DNA of 64,000 nt from Methylacidiphilum kamchatkense Kam1 (lineage in GTDB: Bacteria; Verrucomicrobiota; Verrucomicrobiia; Methylacidiphilales; Methylacidiphilaceae): assembly GCF_007475525.1 (NCBI RefSeq), contig NZ_CP037899.1:2108001-2172000 (forward strand), read 5' to 3'. The notes beneath the pieces are model-generated. The model was not told the origin of the DNA. It saw only the letters and a program-made list of their open reading frames with translations, and ran no database searches. Positions 45,660 to 55,972 of the stretch are shown here, in pieces. Numbering within the stretch: position 1 is the first letter of the stretch; every line of letters begins with the position of its first letter. The translations under genes were made by a program, and so were the position numbers.

Positions 45660-46541
45660 ATGGCTACAACTAGGGAAATACGTAGACGAATCAGGTCTAT
45701 TAAAAATACCGCACAAATCACCAAGGCGATGCAAATGGTGGCGGCATCCAAAATGCGGAAAGCGCAGCAAAGAGCCATAGAAGGAAGGCCCTATCAAAAC
45801 CTTTTTCAAGAAATTGTTCAAAGCCTTGTTCCTCAGGCTGGTCAGCTAAGGCATCCTTTGCTTCAAGCACGGCCTATACAAAGAGAAGCTGTTTTTGTCA
45901 TAGGAACCGATAAAGGGTTATGTGGTCCATTGAATACAAATTTGTTGCGTGAAATTCAGAAGCGCCACAATCCAAACCATCGTTATGTAAGTATGGGCAA
46001 AAAGGTAAGAAATTATCTGGCTTTGCTGAAGGGCAATCAAGGAGAGAACCTCCTTTTAGCAGATTTTGAGCTCAAAGATAACCTTTCCTTTCGTGAAGCC
46101 AAGAGAATCGGCAATTTCCTAATAGAAAAATATCTAAACAAAGAAATCGATGCCATATCGATTGCCTATTCCCATTTTGTTAATCCTTTAGTACAACATC
46201 CTATCTACCGACGTATTGCTCCAATCAGTCAAGTAGAGTTAACGAAAAAAGACAATACTCAAGAGACTACCCCAGAAAACTTTGTCCCTTTTAATTTTGA
46301 GCCCTCTCCAGAAGAACTTCTGGATAACATTTTGCCCTTTTACATCCATCTGGAAATCTATCAATCAATACTTGATAATTTGGCTTCTGAGCATAGCGCC
46401 AGAATGGTTGCTATGAAAAGTGCAACAGAAAATGCTAAAAGTTTATTACAGGATTTATCTTTGGAATATAACAAAGCTAGACAGGAATCGATTACAAAAG
46501 AAATTTTAGAAATTTCAACAGCACAATACGCGATTGGATAA
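45660..46541 (+). CDS. atpG: F-type ATP synthase subunit gamma
   Basis: The central rotor shaft of F1, 293 residues. The N-terminal helix is TREIRRRIRSIKNTAQITKAM, continuing with MVAASKMRKAQ, and the C-terminal helix ASEHSARMVAMKSATENAK, both hallmark parts of the coiled coil. GTDKGLCGPLNTNL lies between them. An earlier ATG (45654) is in frame, but the family start MATTR fits 45660. It follows atpA by 23 bases. Confidence 0.93.
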   Translation: MATTREIRRRIRSIKNTAQITKAMQMVAASKMRKAQQRAIEGRPYQNLFQEIVQSLVPQAGQLRHPLLQARPIQREAVFVIGTDKGLCGPLNTNLLREIQKRHNPNHRYVSMGKKVRNYLALLKGNQGENLLLADFELKDNLSFREAKRIGNFLIEKYLNKEIDAISIAYSHFVNPLVQHPIYRRIAPISQVELTKKDNTQETTPENFVPFNFEPSPEELLDNILPFYIHLEIYQSILDNLASEHSARMVAMKSATENAKSLLQDLSLEYNKARQESITKEILEISTAQYAIG

Positions 46542-47969
<1,428 letters not shown>

Positions 47970-47975
47970 TGTCCC

Positions 47976-48413
47976 ATGAGCTTTACTTTGCGACTCGTTA
48001 CTCCTGAAGGGGTGACATTATCAGAGGAAGTCGAACAGGTTACTTTACCGGGTATTGATGGCGAGATGGGTATATACGCAAATCATGAGCCATTGATTAC
48101 TCAAATTGCACCTGGGGAATTATCTTATACGAAAAATGGTGGTAAGAAATTTTACCTGGCAATTGGTGAAGGTTTTGTTAAGATAACAGCAAAAGATGTA
48201 TCCATTTTGGTCGATATGGCATTAAGAGAAGAAGAAATCGAGGAGAAAAAAGTCGAAGAGGCTATAGCTCGTGCTCAGGCTGCTATAAAACAAAAGCTAC
48301 TTGGAGAAGAGGAACTTGCAGCTACACAAGCCATGCTTCTGAAGTCAATGGCTCAACTTAAAGTCAAGAGAAGAAGACATGGCACTGGAGCCCCACCGAT
48401 AACACCTAGCTAA
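47976..48413 (+). CDS. atpC: F-type ATP synthase subunit epsilon
   Basis: A 145-residue rotor subunit. The N-terminal beta-sandwich starts FTLRLVTPEGVTLSEEVEQVTLP (residues 3 on), with PGIDGEMGIYANHEPLIT, and the C-terminal helical pair (from residue 90: EEIEEKKVEEAIARAQAAI) can inhibit rotation. It starts six bases after atpD and ends the atp operon. No clear terminator follows; the next gene, DUF971, starts 74 bases later in the same direction. Confidence 0.92.
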   Translation: MSFTLRLVTPEGVTLSEEVEQVTLPGIDGEMGIYANHEPLITQIAPGELSYTKNGGKKFYLAIGEGFVKITAKDVSILVDMALREEEIEEKKVEEAIARAQAAIKQKLLGEEELAATQAMLLKSMAQLKVKRRRHGTGAPPITPS

Positions 48414-48487
48414 GTTTTGTTTGCATTGGATAAAAAACGATTTTAACTTGTTTGCAGCTTTTCCCATTTCAGCTTTTTTATCTATAG

Positions 48488-48793
48488 ATGATTATTCCTC
48501 AGCGCGTTGAAATCGTTGGAAATTATTTAGCCATCCAGTGGAATGATCTCTCAGAGTCTTTAATTGCTCTTGAAAAACTAAGAAAAAACTGTCCTTGTGC
48601 TTTATGTCAAGGGGAAAGCACCATTTTGACTAAGGTAAAAGCTCCAAAGATTGCTTTTGGACCCAAAAGTATGGAACTTAAAGAAATACGGATGGTTGGC
48701 AGTTATGCTTTACAATGTCTTTGGGGCGATGGACATCAAAGTGGCATTTATCCTTTTTCTCTGCTGTTAGAACTTGGCAAAGAAAAGGAGTAA
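48488..48793 (+). CDS. DUF971 family protein
   Basis: A 101-residue single-domain protein of the DUF971 (gamma-butyrobetaine hydroxylase N-terminal-like) family: RKNCPCALCQGE with three Cys, SYALQCLWGDGHQSGIYPFSLL. The Cys and His set could bind a metal such as zinc, as in the N-terminal domain of the hydroxylase. In bacteria such proteins are often found near Fe-S and MoCo genes, with no firm role. Start ATG 48488. It is followed after 12 bases by tilS, so they share a transcript. Confidence 0.82.
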   Translation: MIIPQRVEIVGNYLAIQWNDLSESLIALEKLRKNCPCALCQGESTILTKVKAPKIAFGPKSMELKEIRMVGSYALQCLWGDGHQSGIYPFSLLLELGKEKE

Positions 48794-48805
48794 AAAAACT
48801 AAGCC

Positions 48806-49741
48806 ATGCAAAAAGTGCTTACAAAGAAGCATATTCAAAACAATCCATTTGCAGAATCCTTAAAATCTATTCCAGAGGTTGTTCTTTGCGGAATTTCTGG
48901 TGGTGTCGATTCTATAGTTCTCTTACACAGCTTGGTTGAGGCTGGGAAAAAACCCATCGTACTGCACTTCGAACATGGATGGAGAAAAGACGAAACGTTA
49001 GATTCAAAACTTGTTGAGGAATTATCGAAAAAACTAAATGTAGAGTTTATTAAAAAAAAATCTGAAAAAAGTTTTCCGAAAACAGAAGCAGGAGCAAGAG
49101 AAGAGCGTTTTAGATTTTTTATTGATACCGCCCAAAGGAAAAACTGTTATAACCTGGTATTAGCTCACCATGCAGATGATCAAGTAGAAACATTTTTGAT
49201 GCAACTACTTCGCGGCACGGGCACAAAAGGATGGGGAATGGATAAAATAAGTTCTTTTGGAAAATTAACCATATATAGGCCTTTTCTAGATTTCTGGAAA
49301 GCAGACATTATAGCCTTTGCCAAAAAAAACCTATATTGCTGGAGAGAAGATGAAACCAACGACAATGCGCTCTATTTAAGGAACAAAATTCGCAAAGAAT
49401 TAATACCATTTTTAGAAAACAGATTTTCCAAGTCAGTAAAAAAGTCTCTTTGGAAATTTTGTGAGATATTAAGAGAAGAAAAAAAGTGGCTTATGCAGCT
49501 CACACAAGAAATAGCCAGTGGTCCATCGCTTCGCTTTTCTGATCTAGAGAAAGCACCGATTGGAAAACAAAGATTAGCGATAGGGCTATGGCTTAAAAAA
49601 AGGGGAGTAGCAGATATCAGTTTTGAAGACATTGAATCGATAAGGGAAATGATTGGAAAAAAGGGCAAGAAAAAATGTAATTTAAGTAGAAATTTAGCCG
49701 TAATTTTTAAAAACGACGAACTTGTTTTGACACATCAATGA
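48806..49741 (+). CDS. tilS: tRNA(Ile)-lysidine synthase
   Basis: A 311-residue N-type ATP pyrophosphatase that adds lysine to C34 of the CAU-anticodon tRNA(Ile). The PP-loop is CGISGGVDSIVLLHSL (residues 28-43), then LHFEHGWR, AGAREERFRFF and NLVLAHHADDQVETFLMQLLRGTG, and the DETNDNALYLRNKIRKELIP block that closes the TilS signature. It is a little shorter at the C-terminus than the E. coli enzyme but matches the common short form. Its last four bases (ATGA) overlap the start of the pseudouridine synthase. Confidence 0.9.
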   Translation: MQKVLTKKHIQNNPFAESLKSIPEVVLCGISGGVDSIVLLHSLVEAGKKPIVLHFEHGWRKDETLDSKLVEELSKKLNVEFIKKKSEKSFPKTEAGAREERFRFFIDTAQRKNCYNLVLAHHADDQVETFLMQLLRGTGTKGWGMDKISSFGKLTIYRPFLDFWKADIIAFAKKNLYCWREDETNDNALYLRNKIRKELIPFLENRFSKSVKKSLWKFCEILREEKKWLMQLTQEIASGPSLRFSDLEKAPIGKQRLAIGLWLKKRGVADISFEDIESIREMIGKKGKKKCNLSRNLAVIFKNDELVLTHQ

Positions 49742-50493
49742 AAGAAAATCCTCGCATGGTAGAACCCATTAGAATCAACCGGTATCTTGCTTCTTGTGGT
49801 CTAGGATCCAGGAGAAGTTGTGAAGCTTTTATCCGTTCTGGTCTTGTCAAAGTAAATGACAAAATAGTTAGATCGCTATCAGTCAAAATAAATCCTCAGG
49901 ATAAAGTTGAGATCAATGGTCAAATTCTGTATCCCCTTAAAAAGGATTATATTCTCTTTTACAAGCCCAGAGGATTCCTATGCAGTAAGACAGGGCTCAT
50001 TGGAGAAAGGACCATTTACCATATCCTACCTCCATCCTTTCAGAAATATTTCTATGTTGGCCGACTCGATAAGGATAGTGAAGGTCTTATTCTTTTGACC
50101 AATGATGGTCTTCTGGCCAATAAAATACTGCATCCGAAATTTCACATTCCTAAAACTTATTTGGTTAGTCTTGCTACTCCTTTCGACGAAAACAGTAAAA
50201 AAGCATTGCTGAGAGGCATGTATATGGAGGGTAAAATCGCAAAAGTTCAAGATGTTCAAATCAAAGAGAAAAACAAGCTAAAAATAATCTTAACCCAAGG
50301 GATCAAGAGACAGATCCGAAACATGCTATCAATACTTGGCTATAAGGTTACCAGACTACAAAGAATATCCTTAGGTCCTTTAACTCTCAAGGGGCTTTAT
50401 ATTGGTCAATACCGTCGATTAACTAAGAAAGAAATAGATTTGCTTTATGCAGCCATTGAAGCTGCTCAAATAAAACAACCCAATAGTATTTAA
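49738..50493 (+). CDS. rRNA pseudouridine synthase, RsuA/RluB family
   Basis: A 251-residue enzyme that isomerises a uridine in rRNA. Residues 9-60 form an S4 RNA-binding domain (RINRYLASCGLGSRRSCEAF), and the catalytic Asp is in GRLDKDSEGLILLTNDG (Asp near 111), followed by LTQGIKRQIRNMLSILGYKV. RsuA (16S U516) and RluB/RluF/RluE (23S) are not distinguished here; the length fits RluB. It overlaps tilS by four bases and argH follows after three. Four genes from DUF971 to argH are thus one compact operon. Confidence 0.88.
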   Translation: MKENPRMVEPIRINRYLASCGLGSRRSCEAFIRSGLVKVNDKIVRSLSVKINPQDKVEINGQILYPLKKDYILFYKPRGFLCSKTGLIGERTIYHILPPSFQKYFYVGRLDKDSEGLILLTNDGLLANKILHPKFHIPKTYLVSLATPFDENSKKALLRGMYMEGKIAKVQDVQIKEKNKLKIILTQGIKRQIRNMLSILGYKVTRLQRISLGPLTLKGLYIGQYRRLTKKEIDLLYAAIEAAQIKQPNSI

Positions 50494-50496
50494 ACT

Positions 50497-51891
50497 ATGA
50501 ATGCTGACAAAGCCCTTTGGGGAGGACGTTTTCATGAAAAACCCTCTTCCTTATTTACTCGTTTTAGCCAATCAATCAGTTTTGATTGGCGATTATACTA
50601 TCAAGATATCCAAGGCAGTATTGCTCATGCGCGAATGCTTGAAAAAATAGGAATTATCGACTCAAAAGAAAGCGAGGAAATCCAAAGCGCACTATCGGAA
50701 ATTTCCCATCAAATAGAGCAGGGACAGTTTCAATGGTCGATGGAGCACGAAGATGTTCATATGAACATTGAGTATGCCCTGACTCAAAAAACAAAAGCTG
50801 GCTTAAAACTCCATACGGCAAGAAGCAGAAATGACCAAATAGCTACTACTATGCGTATGTGGGTCAAAGAGGAAGTCCAAAAAATTTTCAATCTTCTCTG
50901 TCGACTCCAAGCCATACTGGTCCAATGGGCTGAAAAGTATACAGACCTAGTTATTCCTGGCTACACCCATCTCCAGCGGGCTCAACCCGTTTCAATTGCT
51001 CATCAGATTCTTGCGTATGTCGAAATGCTCGAAAGAGATAAAGAAAAGTTTTTAGCCTGTTATAAAAGCGCGGATGTTTTAATTTTAGGCAGTGGTGCCT
51101 TGGCAGGAAGTAGCCTGCCTTTGGACAGAGAATATGTAGCCAAGTTGTTGGGCTTTAGTAAGGTATCAGAAAATTCAATGGATGGGGTAAGTGATCGCGA
51201 TTTTGTTCTAGATTTTCTTTATGGAGGAGCATCCTTAGGAATCCATCTTTCGCGGTTTGCTGAAGATATGATTCTTTGGTCGAGTAGTGAATTTGGCTTT
51301 TTAGAATTACCTGATTCCTTTTCGTCTGGTTCTAGTCTGATGCCTAATAAAAAAAATCCGGACATTTTTGAACTACTCCGTGGGAAATCAGCACGATTGA
51401 TCGCTAATCTCAATAGATTATGCATCCTATTGAAATCGTTACCTTTGACTTACAACCGGGATCTGCAAGAGGATAAAGAACCTTTATTTGATTCTGCTGA
51501 TACAATTGAAAGCAGTCTTGAAATTCTTATAGCCATGATACCGGAACTAAACATTAAGACGGCTAATTGTTTGGAACGAGCGAAAGATCCCCTTCTATTT
51601 GCCACAGACATTACTGATTGGCTTGTGCAAAGGCAGGTTCCCTTTAGGGAAGCTCATCATAAAGTTGGTGAACTCATTGGTTATTGCGAAAAAAATTCCA
51701 TTTTATTATCAGAGGCGCCAGAGTCAGTTTTATCTCGGATCCATCCGGATCTTCCTAAGGTTTGGAAAGAGCTTTTTGATCCACAAAAATCTTTGGATAG
51801 AAAAAAAACCATCGGGGCTCCTAACCCAAGTTCTGTCAGGCAAAGGATCGCACATTGGAAAGAGCGGCTAAAAACGACCAATGCTTTATAA
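50497..51891 (+). CDS. argH: Argininosuccinate lyase
   Basis: A 464-residue lyase that splits argininosuccinate into arginine and fumarate. The start LWGGRFHEKPS is typical, and three conserved regions are present: LHTARSRNDQIATTMRMW, TDLVIPGYTHLQRAQPVS (substrate His), and the signature loop SSLMPNKKNPDIFELLRGK with the catalytic Ser around residue 280. No frame problem is seen. It is the last gene of the rightward operon and converges on ccsA. Confidence 0.95.
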   Translation: MNADKALWGGRFHEKPSSLFTRFSQSISFDWRLYYQDIQGSIAHARMLEKIGIIDSKESEEIQSALSEISHQIEQGQFQWSMEHEDVHMNIEYALTQKTKAGLKLHTARSRNDQIATTMRMWVKEEVQKIFNLLCRLQAILVQWAEKYTDLVIPGYTHLQRAQPVSIAHQILAYVEMLERDKEKFLACYKSADVLILGSGALAGSSLPLDREYVAKLLGFSKVSENSMDGVSDRDFVLDFLYGGASLGIHLSRFAEDMILWSSSEFGFLELPDSFSSGSSLMPNKKNPDIFELLRGKSARLIANLNRLCILLKSLPLTYNRDLQEDKEPLFDSADTIESSLEILIAMIPELNIKTANCLERAKDPLLFATDITDWLVQRQVPFREAHHKVGELIGYCEKNSILLSEAPESVLSRIHPDLPKVWKELFDPQKSLDRKKTIGAPNPSSVRQRIAHWKERLKTTNAL

Positions 51892-51915
51892 AGTAAAAAT
51901 AAATCATTTGATTAG

Positions 51916-51935
51916 TACTCTAATTGAAGAGAGTA
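51916..51935. terminator. Possible bidirectional terminator hairpin between argH and ccsA
   Basis: TACTCT and AGAGTA (51916-51921 and 51930-51935) can pair across an 8-base loop in the 45-base gap between two converging genes. The position fits a transcription stop for either, but the run of T after the stem is poor in both directions, so this is tentative. Confidence 0.35.
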
Positions 51936-51936
51936 T

Positions 51937-53622
51937 TCAAACCTGGATGGGAGAAGGGGGAGGATTTTGTTGTTCTTTTTTCCTCAATCGATATTTCAAC
52001 AAACAGTAAGCAACAAAACTGATTTCAAGAAAGACATAGAGCAGGACATAGCCTATCCCTCCGCTACCAAACCCATAGCTATGCAAACCCTTACCCAGAA
52101 CAAAATTTACTCCATACCATGCCATCAACACGCTAAGGAAGCAAAGGACAGAGCCCACCGCCAGTCCAAACTCTCCCCACCAATGAGCAATTCGACCATG
52201 CAGTACAGCCAAGTAACAAAGAAGCGTAATTAAGGCCCATGTTTCTTTTGGATCCCAATCCCAGAATCTGCCCCAAGAATAATTGGCCCAGACGCCTCCT
52301 AATATTGTTCCAGCAGCCAACAAAAAAACGCCTATTTGAAGAGACCTGTAAATATACTTTGCTAATACCCCTTTTTGGAATCCTCCCATGCCTGCATTTT
52401 TAGAGGTATTCCATAAATAAATATGACTTAGTCCGAGGGCGAGAGCAAAAGCTGCATAGCTTAAAGTGATTGTCAATACATGAATAGTAAGCCAAAAATT
52501 ATTCCTTAAAACCGGGACAAGAGGTTGGATAGTGGGATCAAAGATTAAAGGCTGAGAATCCACGAGCATCATACAGATTGCTGCAAAAGGGCAGGCAGCC
52601 ATAAGAAAGAATCTGGAATGATAAATCGCTTCAAAAACAAGAGCAAAGAACATCACCCCAAAAGAAACCCATACAACTGATTCATACATATTGCTCACGG
52701 GTGGACGACCCGCAATGAGGATTCTGCAGACAAATCCATATACATGAAACAAGAAACCGAAGACGGCAAATCCCCAGCCAATTCTATACCCTAATTCAGG
52801 CTGCCATCCTCGAGATAAAAGAAAAACAAGGGAGGCTATCCCATAGCAAATCAACGTCCATTTCCAGGGATTTAAGACCGTGTAAGCATGTTCGAAAAGA
52901 AGCGAATCATTTGAAGGATATATCCTAGGAGCATAATCCTTAAGTTGTTTAGAAAACAAAGAAGCTTCTTCTTGGGCTTTACTAAAATTTCCTTGAAGAT
53001 AGGCTCTTTTCATGGAATCGAAAATGACAAGGAGTGATTCGGAAAGTCCTTGAGGATAATACTGAGTTGCATTTTCAATCGTAACCCATTTTTTATTTGG
53101 ATCCAAGGGATTGGGGATCACGTGGAAAATCTCTCCTGAATATAACTCTTCAAATAATTTCAATCTACCGGAAACAGCCATCGCCTCTTTTTCTTCTGGA
53201 TTCAATGAGGCACCTTCGGCTTCTGGCCTATGAAGATGTTTCACTACAAAGTCTTTAAAAAGATTATTTTCTCTAAGCTGTTGAAAAGAGAAGAGTTTCT
53301 TTGCTGAATCTATTCCAATATCTTTTCTTAACAAGGGATTGTCTACAAGGATAACGGGCTGCCTTTCCCAGCCTTCAGGATGAAACCACAAAGATAAGAC
53401 AAAATCGGTACTGCCTACTTTTTCTCCTTCAAGGGTTTTTATTGAGTCTCTGCCACTAAGAGAAAGTAAAATTTCACGCGCAAAAACTGTTAAAGGCTTT
53501 TTTCTTCCTCCATGCTGAATGGCTATTTGAGAAAATTGATTCAGTTCTTTCCCTAGGAGGGTTGAGGGAAGAAGTATGCATAAAATGATAAGAAAAATCC
53601 TTAGACCACTTCTATTGATCAT
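51937..53622 (-). CDS. ccsA: Cytochrome c biogenesis protein CcsA with N-terminal extension
   Basis: A 561-residue membrane protein of system II cytochrome c assembly (haem delivery to periplasmic apocytochromes). A signal-like segment (residues 5-25) is followed by about 215 periplasmic residues of unknown fold, then about eight helices. The tryptophan-rich haem-binding motif reads WGRFWDWDPKETWA near residue 450, with flanking His in LTIHVLTITLSY and LHGRIAHW. It would mature HaoA and the small cytochromes of this organism. The partner ResB/CcsB is not in the window. It diverges from ribBA. Confidence 0.85.
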   Translation of the reverse strand: MINRSGLRIFLIILCILLPSTLLGKELNQFSQIAIQHGGRKKPLTVFAREILLSLSGRDSIKTLEGEKVGSTDFVLSLWFHPEGWERQPVILVDNPLLRKDIGIDSAKKLFSFQQLRENNLFKDFVVKHLHRPEAEGASLNPEEKEAMAVSGRLKLFEELYSGEIFHVIPNPLDPNKKWVTIENATQYYPQGLSESLLVIFDSMKRAYLQGNFSKAQEEASLFSKQLKDYAPRIYPSNDSLLFEHAYTVLNPWKWTLICYGIASLVFLLSRGWQPELGYRIGWGFAVFGFLFHVYGFVCRILIAGRPPVSNMYESVVWVSFGVMFFALVFEAIYHSRFFLMAACPFAAICMMLVDSQPLIFDPTIQPLVPVLRNNFWLTIHVLTITLSYAAFALALGLSHIYLWNTSKNAGMGGFQKGVLAKYIYRSLQIGVFLLAAGTILGGVWANYSWGRFWDWDPKETWALITLLCYLAVLHGRIAHWWGEFGLAVGSVLCFLSVLMAWYGVNFVLGKGLHSYGFGSGGIGYVLLYVFLEISFVAYCLLKYRLRKKEQQNPPPSPIQV

Positions 53623-53945
53623 GATAGTAAAAAGATAGTAATTACGAGTGAATAGTAAAACAAAAATTATAATCCTCTTCTCCTCTTTTTATAGAGGAGG
53701 GACAAAGTGTTCTAAAGAGAAAAGAGCTATCACATACTATCAGACTGTAAAGGCTGTTCTCTTTGAGTCAAGAGCTTAGGGAATTTAATTAGTATACCTT
53801 GATACAAAGCCAATTCTTTCTTATCTTTGCAACAAAGAGAGAAGAAAATTTATATTTGACATTTCAAAGTTCAGATAAAAAGTTGAAAACAACAAATATT
53901 TTTACTTTGTGTAGTCTATAAAATTATTTTATCTACTCTCAAAAG
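53623..53945. other. Divergent promoter region of ccsA and ribBA, with a hairpin
   Basis: A 323-base A+T-rich stretch without a gene. A hairpin CTCCTC/GAGGAG lies at 53680-53699 (8-base loop), on the ccsA side. I looked for the FMN riboswitch (RFN element) common before ribBA and saw none of its conserved blocks. TTGACA at about 53857 resembles a -35 box, but no well-spaced -10 box follows. Confidence 0.45.
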
Positions 53946-55193
53946 ATGTCGGAATATCATAACAACCTTAGCTCCATTCCAGAAGCTTTAGAGAACTTCA
54001 GACAGGGTAAACTGGTCATCGTAGTCGATGACGAAGATAGAGAAAACGAAGGCGATTTTATTGGAGCCGCTGAGCTTTGTCATGCAGAGATGGTTAATTT
54101 CATGACAAAAGTCGGCCGTGGCCTTATTTGTGTAGCTATCACGCAAGAACAAGCTGACAGACTCAACTTACCTTTAATGGTGCAACCTAAAGATAACACT
54201 GCCCTCTATGGTACTCCTTTTACAATATCAGTCGATTATATAAAAGGAACGACGACGGGTATTTCGGCCGATGACAGAGCAAAAACGATTCGAGCTTTAT
54301 CGCATCCTCACTCTCTGTCCACAGATTTCAGAAGACCAGGGCATATTTTTCCACTGCGTTCTTCTCCGGGTGGAGTCTTAATGCGCGCAGGCCATACAGA
54401 AGCTGCAGTCGATTTAGCCAGACTCAGTGGTTTAAACCCTGCAGGTGTTCTTGTTGAAATTATGAAGGATGATGGCACAATGGCCAGACTAGAAGACCTA
54501 AAAAAAATTGCTAGAACTTATAACTTGCCTATAATTACGATCAAAGATCTCATAGCCTATCGTACCCAAACAGAATCCCTTGTAGAAAAAGTCATTTCCG
54601 TGAATCTTCCTACCGAATTTGGTGATTTTCAACTGTTAGCCTTTAGAAATGTTTTAACAAATGAAGAGCATTTGGCATTAATCAAAGGAAAATGGGATCC
54701 CCAAGAACCTGTTTTGGTTAGAGTTCATTCTCAGTGCCTGACTGGAGAAATTTTCCATTCTTTACGATGTGATTGCCGACAGCAACTGGAAATGGCAATG
54801 GCTGCCATAGAAAAAGAAGGAAAAGGAGCGATTGTTTACTTAAAGCAAGAGGGGAGGGGAATCGGACTTTTAAATAAACTCAAGGCTTATAGACTTCAAG
54901 ATGCTGGAATGGATACAGTAGAGGCTAATTTGGCTTTGGCTTTCGCTGCCGACAATAGAGATTATGGCATTGGTTGTCAGATTTTGCGTTCTTTGGGAAT
55001 TCACAGAATTCGACTTTTGACAAATAATCCAGTCAAACGAATTGGTTTGGAAGGTTTTGGACTAGAAATTGTGGAACGAATTCCATTGCATGTCAAAGCC
55101 AATGATCATAACAGAAATTATCTTCGAACAAAAGTAGATAAGCTTGGACATTTAATTCCAAAAGAATTAATAGATTCATCCGAGGAAAAATAA
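53946..55193 (+). CDS. ribBA: Bifunctional 3,4-dihydroxy-2-butanone-4-phosphate synthase / GTP cyclohydrolase II
   Basis: A 415-residue fusion that makes both starting compounds of riboflavin. The N-terminal half (to about 205) is RibB: VDDEDRENEGDFIGAAE with the metal-binding Glu residues, and RAGHTEAAVDLARLSG. The C-terminal half is RibA: RVHSQCLTGEIFHSLRCDC with the zinc Cys triad, then EGRGIGLLNKLKAY and NNPVKRIGLEGFGLEI. All catalytic residues seem present. Start ATG 53946 without a strong ribosome site. Two exported-protein genes follow in the same direction, the first almost at once. Confidence 0.95.
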   Translation: MSEYHNNLSSIPEALENFRQGKLVIVVDDEDRENEGDFIGAAELCHAEMVNFMTKVGRGLICVAITQEQADRLNLPLMVQPKDNTALYGTPFTISVDYIKGTTTGISADDRAKTIRALSHPHSLSTDFRRPGHIFPLRSSPGGVLMRAGHTEAAVDLARLSGLNPAGVLVEIMKDDGTMARLEDLKKIARTYNLPIITIKDLIAYRTQTESLVEKVISVNLPTEFGDFQLLAFRNVLTNEEHLALIKGKWDPQEPVLVRVHSQCLTGEIFHSLRCDCRQQLEMAMAAIEKEGKGAIVYLKQEGRGIGLLNKLKAYRLQDAGMDTVEANLALAFAADNRDYGIGCQILRSLGIHRIRLLTNNPVKRIGLEGFGLEIVERIPLHVKANDHNRNYLRTKVDKLGHLIPKELIDSSEEK

Positions 55194-55207
55194 GGTTGTG
55201 TGTTAAG

Positions 55208-55972
55208 ATGGTAGGGCTGAGGGTACAAAAGCTAATAATCAGCTGCTTGAATCATCTAGGGAGATTGGGCTTTTTGTTCATTGCTGGCAGTTGTGCTTTC
55301 TTTTTGCTTTTTCCTGCTGCCTATGGCGGCTCCAATGAAGACAAACCCGAAGAATGGATTGTCGTTAGCGGTGGACCTGCTTTACGTTTTTTTGAGCATG
55401 GTAAAGCAGATTCTCACGACAAGTACTGGGGGAATTTTATTCGAGCCTCTGTCGCACGCATTGAGCAACTCCAATTATCCAAACCTAAAAACGTAGAAAT
55501 TAGTTGGCTTGTGTTTCGCCCTGCCTATCAAAGAAGGAGTCAAGAAGAAAAGCTTGATATACTTTCACAGATTGTATCTCAAGCAGATGCTCTTGGGGTG
55601 CAACTTTTTTGGTTTGATACAAAAGAGGAACTTGTCAATTATCTGAATTTTGGGAAAGACAGAAAACGAGAACCGATTGGAAATTTTGATTATTTTGGGC
55701 ATTCTAACAAAGCTTGTTTTATGTTCGATTACAGTTCGCAATTTGATAATCTTTCTCAAGAATTCCTTCATGAGAAAGAATTGTCTTTAATTGAAAAGAA
55801 AATTTTTACTAAAAAAGCGACTATAAAAAGCTGGGGTTGTCATTCTGGAGAATTTTTCTCTCAAAGATGGAAAAAAAGGTTTGGCATACCAATGGTGGGG
55901 GCCGTAGGCAAAACAGATTATACAAGTGCTAGTTTGCCGTTCTTATCAAAAACTGGTCGATGGACTCAATGA
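55208..55972 (+). CDS. Exported protein of unknown function, possible caspase-fold (clan CD-like) peptidase
   Basis: A 254-residue protein (ATG 55208; an upstream TTG at 55196 is possible). A signal peptide or anchor spans residues 20-40 (LGFLFIAGSCAFFLLFPAAYG). No family is recognised with certainty. Two features recall caspase/CHAT-type folds: a strand ending in His (FDYFGHSN, His near 165) and, 45 residues later, a strand ending in Cys and a short turn (IKSWGCHSGEFF, Cys near 211), followed by a GIPMVGAVG strand. This His-Cys order and spacing fit clan CD. It starts 15 bases after ribBA and overlaps the next gene by four bases (ATGA). Confidence 0.4.
   Translation: MVGLRVQKLIISCLNHLGRLGFLFIAGSCAFFLLFPAAYGGSNEDKPEEWIVVSGGPALRFFEHGKADSHDKYWGNFIRASVARIEQLQLSKPKNVEISWLVFRPAYQRRSQEEKLDILSQIVSQADALGVQLFWFDTKEELVNYLNFGKDRKREPIGNFDYFGHSNKACFMFDYSSQFDNLSQEFLHEKELSLIEKKIFTKKATIKSWGCHSGEFFSQRWKKRFGIPMVGAVGKTDYTSASLPFLSKTGRWTQ

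Noticed and set aside
53623-53945. FMN riboswitch before ribBA
   Set aside because: None of the conserved RFN blocks could be found; only an unrelated small hairpin is present.
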